Assembly: GCF_900454025.1 (NCBI RefSeq)
Contig: NZ_UGQM01000001.1
Span: 5,146,001 to 5,210,000 of the forward strand
Length of the DNA stretch: 64,000 nt
Source of the DNA: Mycolicibacterium gilvum
GTDB taxonomy: Bacteria; Actinomycetota; Actinomycetes; Mycobacteriales; Mycobacteriaceae
Direction of reading: 5' to 3'
Position numbers and translations under genes: made by a program. The notes under the pieces were generated by a model, which worked only from the letters and a program-made list of their open reading frames with translations, made no database searches and was not told the origin of the DNA. Shown in pieces: positions 1-10,522 of the stretch. Numbering within the stretch: position 1 is the first letter of the stretch; each line of letters begins with the position of its first letter.

Positions 1-2
1 GG

Positions 3-380
3 TTGATGCGTGCCATCGAGCCCGGCGGTCTGGTCGACCAACTCCTCGCCGAGGACGGTCTGGTCGATCGGCTGCTCGCCGAGGACGGCGTCGCGGACCG
101 GCTGTTCGCCGAAGGCGGGGTCGTCGACACGCTGACCGCGCGCAACGGCCCGCTCGAGCAGCTCGCGGCCGTCGCGGACACGCTGAACCGACTCGCTCCG
201 GGCCTGGAAGCCCTCGAGCCGACCATCGAAGCGCTGCGCGACGCGGTGATCGTGCTGAGCCAGGTGGTCAACCCGTTGAGCAACATCGCCGATCGCATCC
301 CGCTGCCCGGGCGCCGGATCCGTAACCGCCCGACGACCCGCCCGGTGCCCACGCAGCGGATCATCGAATCCGAGGAGTGA
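3..380 (+). CDS. C-terminal part of a conserved mycobacterial hypothetical protein
   Basis: This reading frame runs in from the left edge, so the true start is probably outside the window, although an ATG lies at position 6. The visible 125 residues begin with short tandem repeats built on L-L-A-E-D-G (LVDQLLAEDG, LVDRLLAEDG, VADRLFAEGG). A helical segment and a basic tail ending in PLPGRR and threonine/arginine-rich sequence follow. I recognise the layout as a conserved mycobacterial protein family without an assigned reaction. No catalytic motif, signal peptide or membrane segment is visible. It stops 6 bp before the convergent HNH gene. Confidence 0.6.
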   Translation: MMRAIEPGGLVDQLLAEDGLVDRLLAEDGVADRLFAEGGVVDTLTARNGPLEQLAAVADTLNRLAPGLEALEPTIEALRDAVIVLSQVVNPLSNIADRIPLPGRRIRNRPTTRPVPTQRIIESEE

Positions 381-386
381 CTCTCT

Positions 387-821
387 TCAGTACGATTGGC
401 CGTCGGCATAGCGTTGCCGGCGGTTGTAGCGACCCTTCCCCCAGTTTTTAGCTTTGTATGTCGGCAGCTGACTATCGCAGTTCGGACAGATCAGTCGCAG
501 ATTCTCGCGACGGTCGTTTTTCGGGTCCCCGTCGATGTGGTCGATGACCAGACCTAACGTCAGTCCGTTCCACAAGTTCTTCAGACCACAAATGGCGCAG
601 CAACCGCCTTGTTGGTCGTTCAGGTAGACGCGGACGTAATGCCGCTGATGCGACATCCCTCCACGGCAGACGCCTGTCTCAAGCCAGGCTCCCAACAGCA
701 GGCGGCGCTGATACGCCTGCTGACATGCGTTGCCGCAGAACACTTTCTGCTGACGCTTCTGAAGTTCGGCCCCACAACCGCGACACGCCCTTGCCACGCT
801 CCCGACGCTAGCCCTGAGCAC
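387..821 (-). CDS. HNH endonuclease with N-terminal Cys4 zinc ribbon (copy A)
   Basis: The protein is about 144 residues. It has an N-terminal zinc-ribbon pattern (CRGCG, then two more cysteines in FCGNAC) followed by an HNH nuclease core: CAIC, then VIDHIDGDP, then [14 protein letters not shown] followed by N and H-like residues with paired CxxC motifs is the standard HNH layout. I chose the GTG at 821 because GGGA lies 7 nt upstream. Longer readings would run antisense through the tRNA-Thr gene and produce a spurious peptide. A paralog sits on the other side of the tRNA, transcribed the opposite way. The role is unknown; a mobile or homing-like nuclease is an inference. Confidence 0.8.
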   Translation of the reverse strand: MLRASVGSVARACRGCGAELQKRQQKVFCGNACQQAYQRRLLLGAWLETGVCRGGMSHQRHYVRVYLNDQQGGCCAICGLKNLWNGLTLGLVIDHIDGDPKNDRRENLRLICPNCDSQLPTYKAKNWGKGRYNRRQRYADGQSY

Positions 822-874
822 CGACACATCCCGGGTGAGCCAGGCGATAGAATTCGGGGCGTCCTCACGGACAC

Positions 875-949
875 GCCTCCTTAGCTCAGTGGTAGAGCGT
901 TCGCCTTGTAAGCGGAATGTCATCGGTTCAATCCCGATAGGAGGCTCCA
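875..949 (+). tRNA. tRNA-Thr (anticodon TGT)
   Basis: A full cloverleaf can be drawn. The acceptor arm GCCTCCT pairs with AGGAGGC, the anticodon stem TTCGC pairs with GCGGA, and the T-loop TTCAATC is present. The anticodon TGT lies at 907-909 and reads ACA threonine codons. A T discriminator at 946 is followed by an encoded CCA at 947-949. HNH nuclease genes lie on both sides and point away from it. Confidence 0.95.
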
Positions 950-997
950 CCTTCCGGCGAGAGCCGGTTGTCGGCTGTTGACCGTAGCGTCTCCAGC

Positions 998-1402
998 GTG
1001 AGTCAGTGTCGCGGTTGCGGTCGCCCACTCCTGAAGCGCAGCCAGAAGATCTACTGCAGCACGTCGTGCCAGGCGGCGGTCCGCCGCGACGCTGCCGTCA
1101 AGCGATGGCTGGAATCGGGGGACGCGTGGGTCGACACCCGAAGCGGACACTACATTCGCCAGTATCTGTCCGCGGCCCAAGCGGGACGTTGCGCGATCTG
1201 CGAGGGCGACGGCGTGTGGCTCAACCTTCCGCTGACTTTCGTCGTCGATCACATCGACGGCAACCCGTCGAACAATCGGCGGGAAAATCTCAGGCTCATC
1301 TGCCCCAATTGCGACTCGCAGCTCTCGACGTACAAGGGCCGCAACCGCGGCAGCGGCCGACACTCCCGCCGTCAGCGGTACGCCGACGGCCAGTCCTTCT
1401 GA
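998..1402 (+). CDS. HNH endonuclease with N-terminal Cys4 zinc ribbon (copy B)
   Basis: The protein is about 134 residues and is a clear paralog of copy A across the tRNA. It has the same CRGCG zinc ribbon with CSTSC, the same CAIC / VVDHIDGNP / [16 protein letters not shown] core, and nearly the same C-terminus ([10 protein letters not shown]). I chose the GTG at 998 because it puts the first cysteine at residue 4. An upstream TTG at 968 would add about ten residues. The gene starts only 48 bp after the tRNA, so it may depend on the tRNA promoter or on sequences just after it. The nuclease target is unknown. Confidence 0.82.
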   Translation: MSQCRGCGRPLLKRSQKIYCSTSCQAAVRRDAAVKRWLESGDAWVDTRSGHYIRQYLSAAQAGRCAICEGDGVWLNLPLTFVVDHIDGNPSNNRRENLRLICPNCDSQLSTYKGRNRGSGRHSRRQRYADGQSF

Positions 1403-1494
1403 GCCCACGGCACTCGCTGCAGTTTCAACCTTCCCCGATCGCGGCAATACTCGATACCGGTCGATACGAAACCAACCTTGCGAAGGCGGAACTC

Positions 1495-3741
<2,247 letters not shown>

Positions 3742-4133
3742 TCTCCGACCCCTTCGCGGGACAGGACCGCAAAGCGCGAGAGGCGCGGGGGTGACGTTCG
3801 CGCGGGCCATCTGACCGACGGCGGTCAGGTTCGCCGACGCGCAGGCACGCCAGGTGTTGTACCGACCTCCCGCACCGACCGGCGCGGGGCAGGTCGTCGA
3901 CGTTGCCGCAGGGAACCAGACCGGCGAAAGGGCACCTCAACACCGGTCCGTCATGAGTCATCCGCATTTGCTGCGTCAGCATCCGGAGAGCGTTGTGACG
4001 CTGATTCCTCATGGTCACAGTAACGAAACGAAACCCGTGACGATTTAACCTTTTGCTCGCCGCCTTCCCGCCGATGCGATTGAATGGTCCACGACGACGG
4101 GGCGGTCATAGGTTGAATCGAAGGGAATCCAAG
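3742..4133. other. Intergenic region between the GH13 and DUF4185 genes
   Basis: About 390 bp carry no convincing gene. The region holds one clear hairpin (3811-3828) close to the GH13 stop, and near 4014-4044 an A-rich tract with repeated AACGAAA-like units that could be a promoter or regulator site for the secreted protein downstream. I could not assign a named operator. Confidence 0.45.
3811..3828 (+). terminator. Hairpin after the GH13 gene
   Basis: CTGACCG and CGGTCAG form a perfect 7-bp stem around a 4-nt loop, about 70 bp after the stop codon. There is no T-run, which is common for mycobacterial terminators. The function is inferred from position only. Confidence 0.4.
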
Positions 4134-6251
4134 GTGGCGGCATCGTATGTCGGTCGGGTCGGTGCGCTGGCCGTTGCGCTCGGCGTCGGATCGGCGGTAT
4201 TTGCAGGACAGGGCATGGCCTGGGCTGATGACGGTGCGTCGTCAGCCTCGAAACCCTCGGCATCAGCAACCTCGGGCGGCAACACCGCCGACACCCAGAG
4301 CACTACCACGAAGCCGGACGACGCCACCCAGACCGACGACGACACCGCCGACGACACGGCCACCGACGACTCCGCCACTGACACCGAGGAACCCGACGCC
4401 GAGGACCCCGACGTCGAGGAACCCGATATCGACAGTCCGCAGGTCGACACCGACAGTCCCGACGACGAGGTCGACGGCCCCGACGACGAGCCCGAGCCCG
4501 CTGCCGAATCCGACGACAGGACGCCGGCCAAGCCGGCAGGAAGGGCGCCGCGCGACACCGAACCGGAGGCCGCACCCGAGGCCGAGGTCGAAACGGGTAC
4601 TCAGCAGAGCGCCCAGACCTCTGAGCGCGACCCGTCGGACACGACAGCGACCCCCCGCGACACCGAGGACACTTCGGCACCGCAGACCTCGACGACGGTC
4701 ACGGTGGACGCCACCGCGGCCAAGGCCACGACGGGCACGGCGTCATCGACGCTCGCCGATCTGTCCACCACCGAGCAGGGTCCGCAGACTTCCGACGCGA
4801 AGCCGAACCTGATCACCGCGGTGGTCAACGTCGTCAACAGCATGATCGACTGGGCCCGGCAGAAGGCCGCGGCCGACCCGGGCGATGCGCCGCAACCGCC
4901 GTTCCTGTGGGCGCTGATGGCGATCGCGCGCCGTGAGCTCGACACCTTGTTCGCCGCACGCACCTCCAACTCGCCGCGCAGCAGCACGGCCGCATCGACG
5001 AGCCTCGCGCTGGGCGACGCGGCCACCGCAGCAGCCACCGCAGCGGCCACGACACCGCAACCGTTCCGGTCCCCGTGGCTGAACCCGCAGGTCAGCGCGT
5101 CGACGAAGTTCATCAGCTGGGTCACCGGCGCGTTCTACGACGGTGATTACGCCCTGCTGGCCAACACGCTGAAACGCTTCAACGTGTACGGCACCGATGT
5201 GGGCGTGATGTGGGACAACGGCATGGTCGACGACCCGTCCACCCCCGACATCGACGAACGGCAGGTCCTCATCGCCGTAGGCGACACCTTCGGCGGGCCG
5301 GGTATGACCGGCCGCCACATCTACAACTCGCTGTTCCGCAGCTCCGACCGCGACCTCGCCGACGGCATGACCATCCCTGATGGGGAGTGGTTCAACGGCA
5401 ACATGTTCGGCGGCGCCCCGCTCGATAAACCCGATCAGTCCCGTCCGATCATCGAGCGCCCAGCATGGCTGCCCGGCTCGGTGACGCTGATCCCGACCGC
5501 CGGTGTGTCCCTGCCGACCGAGGTCAGCGAGGACACCCCGTTCGGCACCATCCAGTACGTCAGCTTCATGTCGGTGACGAGATGGGGGCAGTCCGGCCGC
5601 TGGAGCACGAACTACTCGGGAATCGCGTACTCCACCGACAACGGCGAGAACTTCACCGTGGCGCCGTCGAGCGTGCGGTACAACTCGTTCTTCAGCGGTA
5701 ACCGCAACTTCCAGCAGTCGGCGTTCGTCAAGGGCGACGACGGCTACGTGTACATGTACGGAACCCCCAACGGACGCCAGGGGGCGGCCTACCTCGCCCG
5801 CGTCGCGCCCGAGGACATCCTCAACGCCTCCAAGTACGAGTACTACAAGAAGGCGTCGTCGGGTTGGTTCGGCGGCAGCCCGGCCCGCTGGGTGGGCAGT
5901 CCGTCCTCGGCGTCGGCGATCATCGGCAAGTCCGGCGGCCTGTTCGGGTTCACCAAGCCCGGTTACACCGTGAGCGAAATGTCGGTGCAGTACAACGAAT
6001 ATCTGAAGAAGTACATCGTGTTGTACGGCGATCAGTCCAACAACATCGTCATGCGCACCTCGGACACCCCCGAAGGGGGTTGGTCGGATGCGACCGTACT
6101 GATGCGGCAGCAGACCGGCGGCATCTACGCGCCGATGCTGCACCCGTGGTCGCCGTCGACGGAGGGCACCGGCTCGACGCTGTACTGGAACCTGTCGCTG
6201 TGGTCGGAGTACAACATCATGCTGATGGAGACCGACCTGTCGAAGATCTGA
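4134..6251 (+). CDS. Secreted DUF4185 domain protein with long acidic linker
   Basis: The product is about 705 residues. It starts with a signal peptide (GRVGALAVALGVGSAVFAG, cleavage likely after AWA). Next comes a roughly 170-residue low-complexity stretch very rich in Asp, Glu, Thr and Pro, then a C-terminal DUF4185 domain of about 380 residues with WDNGMVDD, GDTFGG, SGIAYSTDNGENF and MYGTPNGR. DUF4185 is a beta-propeller-like domain also found at the end of some PE/PPE proteins; its enzymatic activity is not established. I chose the GTG at 4134 because AAGGGA lies 7 nt upstream. The TTG at 4113 would add Arg/Lys residues that also suit a signal peptide. An extracellular or cell-wall location is inferred. 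Confidence 0.8.
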   Translation: MAASYVGRVGALAVALGVGSAVFAGQGMAWADDGASSASKPSASATSGGNTADTQSTTTKPDDATQTDDDTADDTATDDSATDTEEPDAEDPDVEEPDIDSPQVDTDSPDDEVDGPDDEPEPAAESDDRTPAKPAGRAPRDTEPEAAPEAEVETGTQQSAQTSERDPSDTTATPRDTEDTSAPQTSTTVTVDATAAKATTGTASSTLADLSTTEQGPQTSDAKPNLITAVVNVVNSMIDWARQKAAADPGDAPQPPFLWALMAIARRELDTLFAARTSNSPRSSTAASTSLALGDAATAAATAAATTPQPFRSPWLNPQVSASTKFISWVTGAFYDGDYALLANTLKRFNVYGTDVGVMWDNGMVDDPSTPDIDERQVLIAVGDTFGGPGMTGRHIYNSLFRSSDRDLADGMTIPDGEWFNGNMFGGAPLDKPDQSRPIIERPAWLPGSVTLIPTAGVSLPTEVSEDTPFGTIQYVSFMSVTRWGQSGRWSTNYSGIAYSTDNGENFTVAPSSVRYNSFFSGNRNFQQSAFVKGDDGYVYMYGTPNGRQGAAYLARVAPEDILNASKYEYYKKASSGWFGGSPARWVGSPSSASAIIGKSGGLFGFTKPGYTVSEMSVQYNEYLKKYIVLYGDQSNNIVMRTSDTPEGGWSDATVLMRQQTGGIYAPMLHPWSPSTEGTGSTLYWNLSLWSEYNIMLMETDLSKI

Positions 6252-6261
6252 TTCCGGGCAG

Positions 6262-6927
6262 CTAGGTGACGGGCACCTCGGGGATCGGACGATCCACGCC
6301 CGCCCCGGGACCGTCGAAATGCCACCATTCGCCGTCGTAGACGGTGAAGCCGCCCGCGGTCATCGCGTCCCGCAACCGCGCCCGGTTCGCCTGTGCCGCA
6401 ACGCTGACGCCCTCCGTGGCATAGGCCAGGCTGCGCGCGGTGAAATCGTCGAAGCCGGTGCCCATGTCGACGAGACGGTCGGCACGCGCCAGCGTCACGT
6501 CCACCGAGCGGCCCGCGACGTGGCTGCGGGCGTAGGGACCCGGCCGTGCCACCCACGCCGGATTCGGCACCACCTCGAACATCCGCGCCTGGACCGCGTG
6601 CGGCCGGTAACAATCCCAGAACACCAACCGTTCGCCACCGGCACGCAGCAGGCGCGCCGCCGTCGCCAACCCCCCGGCGAGCGACTCGTACACCAGGCAC
6701 CGCGCCGTAGGCGGGTAGAGCGGGATCCCGACGAAGTTGTTCGAGGTGGCGTACCGCAGATCGATCACCGCGTCGGGTACCACCGCGCGCACGTCGACGA
6801 ACCCGGCGGCGCGGGCCGCATCCGACAGCGGCGGTATCGGCGCCGCCGATCCGGTGGCCGACGAGCCCATCGTGGCCACCGCGGCCAGCACTCCAATGAT
6901 CAAGTACCGCAGCGTGAGAACGCTCAT
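6262..6927 (-). CDS. D-alanyl-D-alanine dipeptidase (VanX/DdpX, peptidase M15D), exported
   Basis: The 221-residue protein has an N-terminal hydrophobic signal (about residues 5-29). The M15D zinc site is complete: SHVAGRSVDV supplies His136 and Asp143, and EWWHF supplies Glu200 and His203. The substrate-binding arginine lies in DCYRPH near residue 108. The family hydrolyses D-Ala-D-Ala dipeptides. Outside vancomycin-resistance clusters such enzymes are thought to salvage peptidoglycan fragments, and no vanH or vanA partner is present here. It is divergent from xdhC with only 28 bp between starts. Confidence 0.88.
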   Translation of the reverse strand: MSVLTLRYLIIGVLAAVATMGSSATGSAAPIPPLSDAARAAGFVDVRAVVPDAVIDLRYATSNNFVGIPLYPPTARCLVYESLAGGLATAARLLRAGGERLVFWDCYRPHAVQARMFEVVPNPAWVARPGPYARSHVAGRSVDVTLARADRLVDMGTGFDDFTARSLAYATEGVSVAAQANRARLRDAMTAGGFTVYDGEWWHFDGPGAGVDRPIPEVPVT

Positions 6928-6943
6928 CGACTCAGCCTAGGCA

Positions 6944-6949
6944 TACACT
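6944..6949 (+). promoter_or_regulatory. -10 box of a leaderless xdhC promoter
   Basis: TACACT fits the TANNNT -10 pattern. It is followed by exactly six bases and then the GTG of xdhC at 6956, so the transcript would begin at the start codon. No ribosome-binding site is visible. A -35 box is not obvious. Confidence 0.55.
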
Positions 6950-6955
6950 GCGCTC

Positions 6956-8077
6956 GTGCGCGACATACTCGGGGAGTTGCTGGCGGTGTGGGAAGCGGGT
7001 GGCACCGCCGGGCTCTCCACCGTCGTGCGCACCATGAAATCCGCACCCCGGCCGCCCGGCGCAGCCATGGTGGTCTCCCCCGACGGCACGGTCGCCGGGT
7101 CGGTCTCGGGCGGATGCGTCGAGGGCGCCGTCTACGAGACGGCCAACGAGGTGATCACCGGCGGTGCGCCACATCTGCAGCGCTACGGCGTCAGCGACGA
7201 CGACGCGTTCTCGGTCGGCCTCACCTGCGGCGGCATCATCGACATCTTCACCGAACCGGTGTCGCGCAACACCTTTCCACAACTGAGAGACGTCGCCACC
7301 GCCATCGCCGAACACCGCGCCGTCGCGGTGGCCACGGTCATCGCGCATCCCGATCCGGCCCGGGTCGGGAGGCGCATCATCGTCGGAACGGATTCGCGGC
7401 AGGGATCGGTGGGGTCGCCGCGTGCCGATGACGCCGTGGCCGACGACGCGCGGGGCCTGCTGCTCGCGGGCCGGTCGGCTGTGCTGTCCTACGGGCCCGA
7501 CGGTCAGCGCCAGGATGCGGGCATGGAGGTCTTCGTCTCCAGTTACGCACCGCGACCTCGGATGCTGGTGTTCGGCGCCATCGACTTCGCTGCCGCGCTC
7601 GCGCACCAGGCCGCCTTCCTGGGCTACCGCGTCACCGTGTGCGACGCCCGCCCCGTGTTCGCGACCGAGGCGCGTTTCCCCGCCGCCGAAGAGGTCGTGG
7701 TCGACTGGCCGCACCGCTATCTCGCCGCGCAGGCCGACCTCGGACTGATCGACGCGCGCACCGCGATCTGCGTGCTGACCCACGACCCGAAGTTCGACGT
7801 CCCCGTCCTCGAGGTCGCGCTGCGCCTACCCGATGTCGGCTACATCGGGGTGATGGGGTCACGACGCACCCACGAGGACCGCATGTCGCGGCTCCGGGAA
7901 GCCGGACTCACCGAGACCGAACTCGCCCGCCTCGCCAGCCCTATCGGGCTGGATCTGGGCGCCAGGACACCCGAGGAGACCGCGGTGTCCATCGCGGCGG
8001 AGATCATCGCGCGCCGCTGGGGCGGAGGCGGCCGACCGCTGACCGAAACCGACGGTCGTATCCACCACGAGGCCTGA
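6956..8077 (+). CDS. XdhC/CoxI family molybdenum-cofactor maturation factor
   Basis: The 373-residue protein has an N-terminal XdhC_CoxI domain (SVSGGCVEGAVYE, LTCGGIIDIF) and a C-terminal Rossmann-like XdhC domain (MLVFGAIDFAAAL, ICVLTHDPKFDVPVLEVAL, GVMGSRRT). The family handles sulfuration and insertion of the Mo cofactor into xanthine-dehydrogenase-type hydroxylases. It is immediately upstream of the large Mo subunit, so it probably matures that enzyme. The GTG start appears to be leaderless. Confidence 0.88.
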   Translation: MRDILGELLAVWEAGGTAGLSTVVRTMKSAPRPPGAAMVVSPDGTVAGSVSGGCVEGAVYETANEVITGGAPHLQRYGVSDDDAFSVGLTCGGIIDIFTEPVSRNTFPQLRDVATAIAEHRAVAVATVIAHPDPARVGRRIIVGTDSRQGSVGSPRADDAVADDARGLLLAGRSAVLSYGPDGQRQDAGMEVFVSSYAPRPRMLVFGAIDFAAALAHQAAFLGYRVTVCDARPVFATEARFPAAEEVVVDWPHRYLAAQADLGLIDARTAICVLTHDPKFDVPVLEVALRLPDVGYIGVMGSRRTHEDRMSRLREAGLTETELARLASPIGLDLGARTPEETAVSIAAEIIARRWGGGGRPLTETDGRIHHEA

Positions 8078-8162
8078 ACACCGCCGTGAGACACAAGTGG
8101 TGGAAATGTCGCTCTCGGATGCGATAACGTCACTCTTCACAGCCCCAGGAGAGTGATCGCAC

Positions 8163-10520
8163 GTGACCGACGCCGATGTTCAAGCCGTCGACGCTGTTTC
8201 CCCGCGCTACGCCGGACAACGCGTCCCCCGGGTGGAGGACAGCCGACTTCTCACAGGTCAGGGTCGTTTCGTCGACGACATCTCCCGACCCGGGATGCTG
8301 CATGCCTGTTTCGTGCGCAGCCCGTTCGCGCGCGCGACGATCCGCGGCATCGACACGTCCGCCGCGCTCGCGCTGCCGGGTGTCCACGCCGTGTTCACCG
8401 CATCCGATCTGAACCCGGACGTGCGCGAGGCATGGCATGCGGTGGCCGGCAAGGACGTGCCGGACACCCCGCGTCCGCCACTGGCCGAGGGCGAGGTCAA
8501 GTTCGTCGGGGATCCGGTGGCACTCGTCGTCGCCGACAGCCGCTACCTCGCCGAGGATGCGGTGGATCTCGTCGAGGTCGACTACGAACCGCTGCCCGCC
8601 GTCGCCGACTTCCGCAAGGCCGTCGGCGGGGCGTCCGCGGGAGTCCCGGTGGTGCACGAGGCCTACCCGGACAATGTCGCGGGCGGCATGGGGGGCATGC
8701 CGCCCGACGAGGAGCTGTTCGCCACCGCGCCGCATGTCGTCGAGCAACACATCTATCAGCAGATGTACGTGCCGGTCCCGATGGAGACCCGTGGCATGGT
8801 CGTCGAATGGACGTCGTCGACCGACGAACTCACCATCTGGGCCTCCACGCAGACGCCCCATGAACTCCGTGCGTTCGCCGCGCGGCTTCTCGGAATCCCG
8901 GCCCAGGGCGTGCGCGTCATCATGCGCGACACCGGGGGCGCGTTCGGCCAGAAGGTCGTGCCGATGCGCGAGGACATGTGCATCCTGCTGGCGGCCCGCC
9001 GGGTGCCCGCGGCGCTCAAATGGATCGAGGACCGCCGCGAGAATCTGATGTCGGCGGGCCAGTCCCGCCACGTCGACGGAAAAGTACGGATGGCCTTCGA
9101 CGACGACGGCAAGATCCTGGCCGCCGACATCGATTTCATCCAGGACGTCGGCTCGTACCCGACCCCGTACCCGGTGCTGACCACCGCGGCCATCGGCATG
9201 TTCTTTCCCGGCCCGTACCGCGTCCCGAAGGCCAGCTTCAACTACAAGACCGTCTTCTCCAACACGCCCGGCCTGCACGCCTATCGCGGGCCGTGGCAGT
9301 ACGAGACCCTGACGCGGGAGATGCTTCTCGACTGCGCCGCCCGCAAGATCGGCATGGATCCCGTCGAGCTGCGACGCATCAACATCCTGCGGGGCGACGA
9401 GATGCCGTTCTTCAACCCGAACGGCATGCCGTACGACAACTGCGCTCCCGCAGACACTTTCGAGCAGGCAGTGAAGATCCTCGACCACGAGGGCTTCCGC
9501 AAGGAGCAGGCCGAGGCGCTGGCCGAGGGCCGCTACATCGGCCTCGGCTTCTCGGCCTACATCGAGCCCACCGGCGCGGCGACAGGCAATCTCGCCACCG
9601 AGGGCGCGACCGTCCGGATGGAGTCGACCGGAAAGATCAACGTCTACGTCAACGGCGGCTCGGCCGGCAACAGCATCGAGACCACCGTCGTGCAGCTCAC
9701 CGCTGACGCGCTGGGCGCCAACATCGACGACGTCGCGACGATCCAGGGTGACACCGCGGTGACCCCGTACGGCGCGGGCACCCAGGGCAGCCGCAGCGCG
9801 CCGATGACGGCGGGAGCGGTCAACGAGGCCGGGGCGATCCTGCGCACGCAGATCATCGCGATCGCGGCGCAGATCCTCGGCGTCGAGGCCGCCGAGATCG
9901 AGTTGGCGAATTCGCGGGCGAGTGTGCGCAGCGACCCCGAGAAGAGCGTCAGCTTCGCCGACATCGCGTACCGCTCGTACTACGACCCCGGCCAGCTCGG
10001 TGGCGTCTCCCCCACGCTGGAGGCCACCGCGCGTTTCAATTCGCAGGCGATGATCCACTGGGCCAACGCAACTCACGTGTGCACCTGCGAGGTCGACGTC
10101 GAGACCGGCCACGTGACGTTGACGCGGTACATCGTCAGCGAGGACGTCGGCCCGATGATCAACCCGAACATCGTCGAGGGCCAGGTCGCCGGTGGCACCG
10201 TGCAGGGCATCGGTGGTGCGCTGCTGGAGAAGCTCGCCTACGACGACGACGGCAACCCGGTCGCCTCCACGTTCGTCGACTACCTGCTGCCGACCGCGAC
10301 CGAGGTGCCGCCGATCGAATTCGGCCATGTCGAGATTCCCGGGCCCGGTGTGGGCGGTTACAAGGGAGCCGGAGAGGGAGGCGCGATCGGCTCGCCGCCG
10401 GCGGTCATCAACGCGGTCAACGACGCGCTGGCGCCGCTCGGGGTGACGCTGACCCAGTTGCCCGCCACCCCCGCCACGATCGTCGAGCTCATCGACGCCG
10501 CTTCGAGAAAGGACCACTGA
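8163..10520 (+). CDS. Molybdopterin-binding large subunit, xanthine dehydrogenase / CO dehydrogenase family
   Basis: The 785-residue protein carries the aldehyde oxidase/xanthine dehydrogenase a/b hammerhead (GQRVPRVEDSRLLTGQGRFV) and Mo-binding domains (DTGGAFGQK, GAGEGGAIGSPPAV). The active-site loop reads AYRGPWQ at residues 373-379. Form I CO dehydrogenases carry AYxCSFR and form II carry AYRGAGR, so this is neither and CO oxidation is not supported. The GTG start has AGGAGAG upstream. It belongs to an xdhC-L-G-M-S operon. The substrate is unknown; an aldehyde or aromatic heterocycle is plausible. The enzyme should be cytoplasmic, possibly held at the membrane by CoxG. Confidence 0.85.
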   Translation: MTDADVQAVDAVSPRYAGQRVPRVEDSRLLTGQGRFVDDISRPGMLHACFVRSPFARATIRGIDTSAALALPGVHAVFTASDLNPDVREAWHAVAGKDVPDTPRPPLAEGEVKFVGDPVALVVADSRYLAEDAVDLVEVDYEPLPAVADFRKAVGGASAGVPVVHEAYPDNVAGGMGGMPPDEELFATAPHVVEQHIYQQMYVPVPMETRGMVVEWTSSTDELTIWASTQTPHELRAFAARLLGIPAQGVRVIMRDTGGAFGQKVVPMREDMCILLAARRVPAALKWIEDRRENLMSAGQSRHVDGKVRMAFDDDGKILAADIDFIQDVGSYPTPYPVLTTAAIGMFFPGPYRVPKASFNYKTVFSNTPGLHAYRGPWQYETLTREMLLDCAARKIGMDPVELRRINILRGDEMPFFNPNGMPYDNCAPADTFEQAVKILDHEGFRKEQAEALAEGRYIGLGFSAYIEPTGAATGNLATEGATVRMESTGKINVYVNGGSAGNSIETTVVQLTADALGANIDDVATIQGDTAVTPYGAGTQGSRSAPMTAGAVNEAGAILRTQIIAIAAQILGVEAAEIELANSRASVRSDPEKSVSFADIAYRSYYDPGQLGGVSPTLEATARFNSQAMIHWANATHVCTCEVDVETGHVTLTRYIVSEDVGPMINPNIVEGQVAGGTVQGIGGALLEKLAYDDDGNPVASTFVDYLLPTATEVPPIEFGHVEIPGPGVGGYKGAGEGGAIGSPPAVINAVNDALAPLGVTLTQLPATPATIVELIDAASRKDH

Positions 10521-10522
10521 CG

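Noticed and set aside
822..1028. N-terminal extension of the minus-strand HNH protein through the tRNA
   Set aside because: This part is antisense to tRNA-Thr and gives a well-known type of spurious peptide. The true start lies at about 821.
1006..1494. N-terminal extension of the GH13 protein
   Set aside because: It overlaps HNH copy B in another frame and has the low-complexity Arg/Pro character of a shadow frame. The conserved protein begins after TTG 1495.
4743..6143. 466-residue reading frame antisense to the DUF4185 gene
   Set aside because: No domain is recognisable and it mirrors the codon pattern of the real gene.
8130..10517. 795-residue reading frame antisense to coxL
   Set aside because: It is an out-of-frame shadow rich in Arg, Gly and Val without any domain. 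High GC content makes such long frames common.
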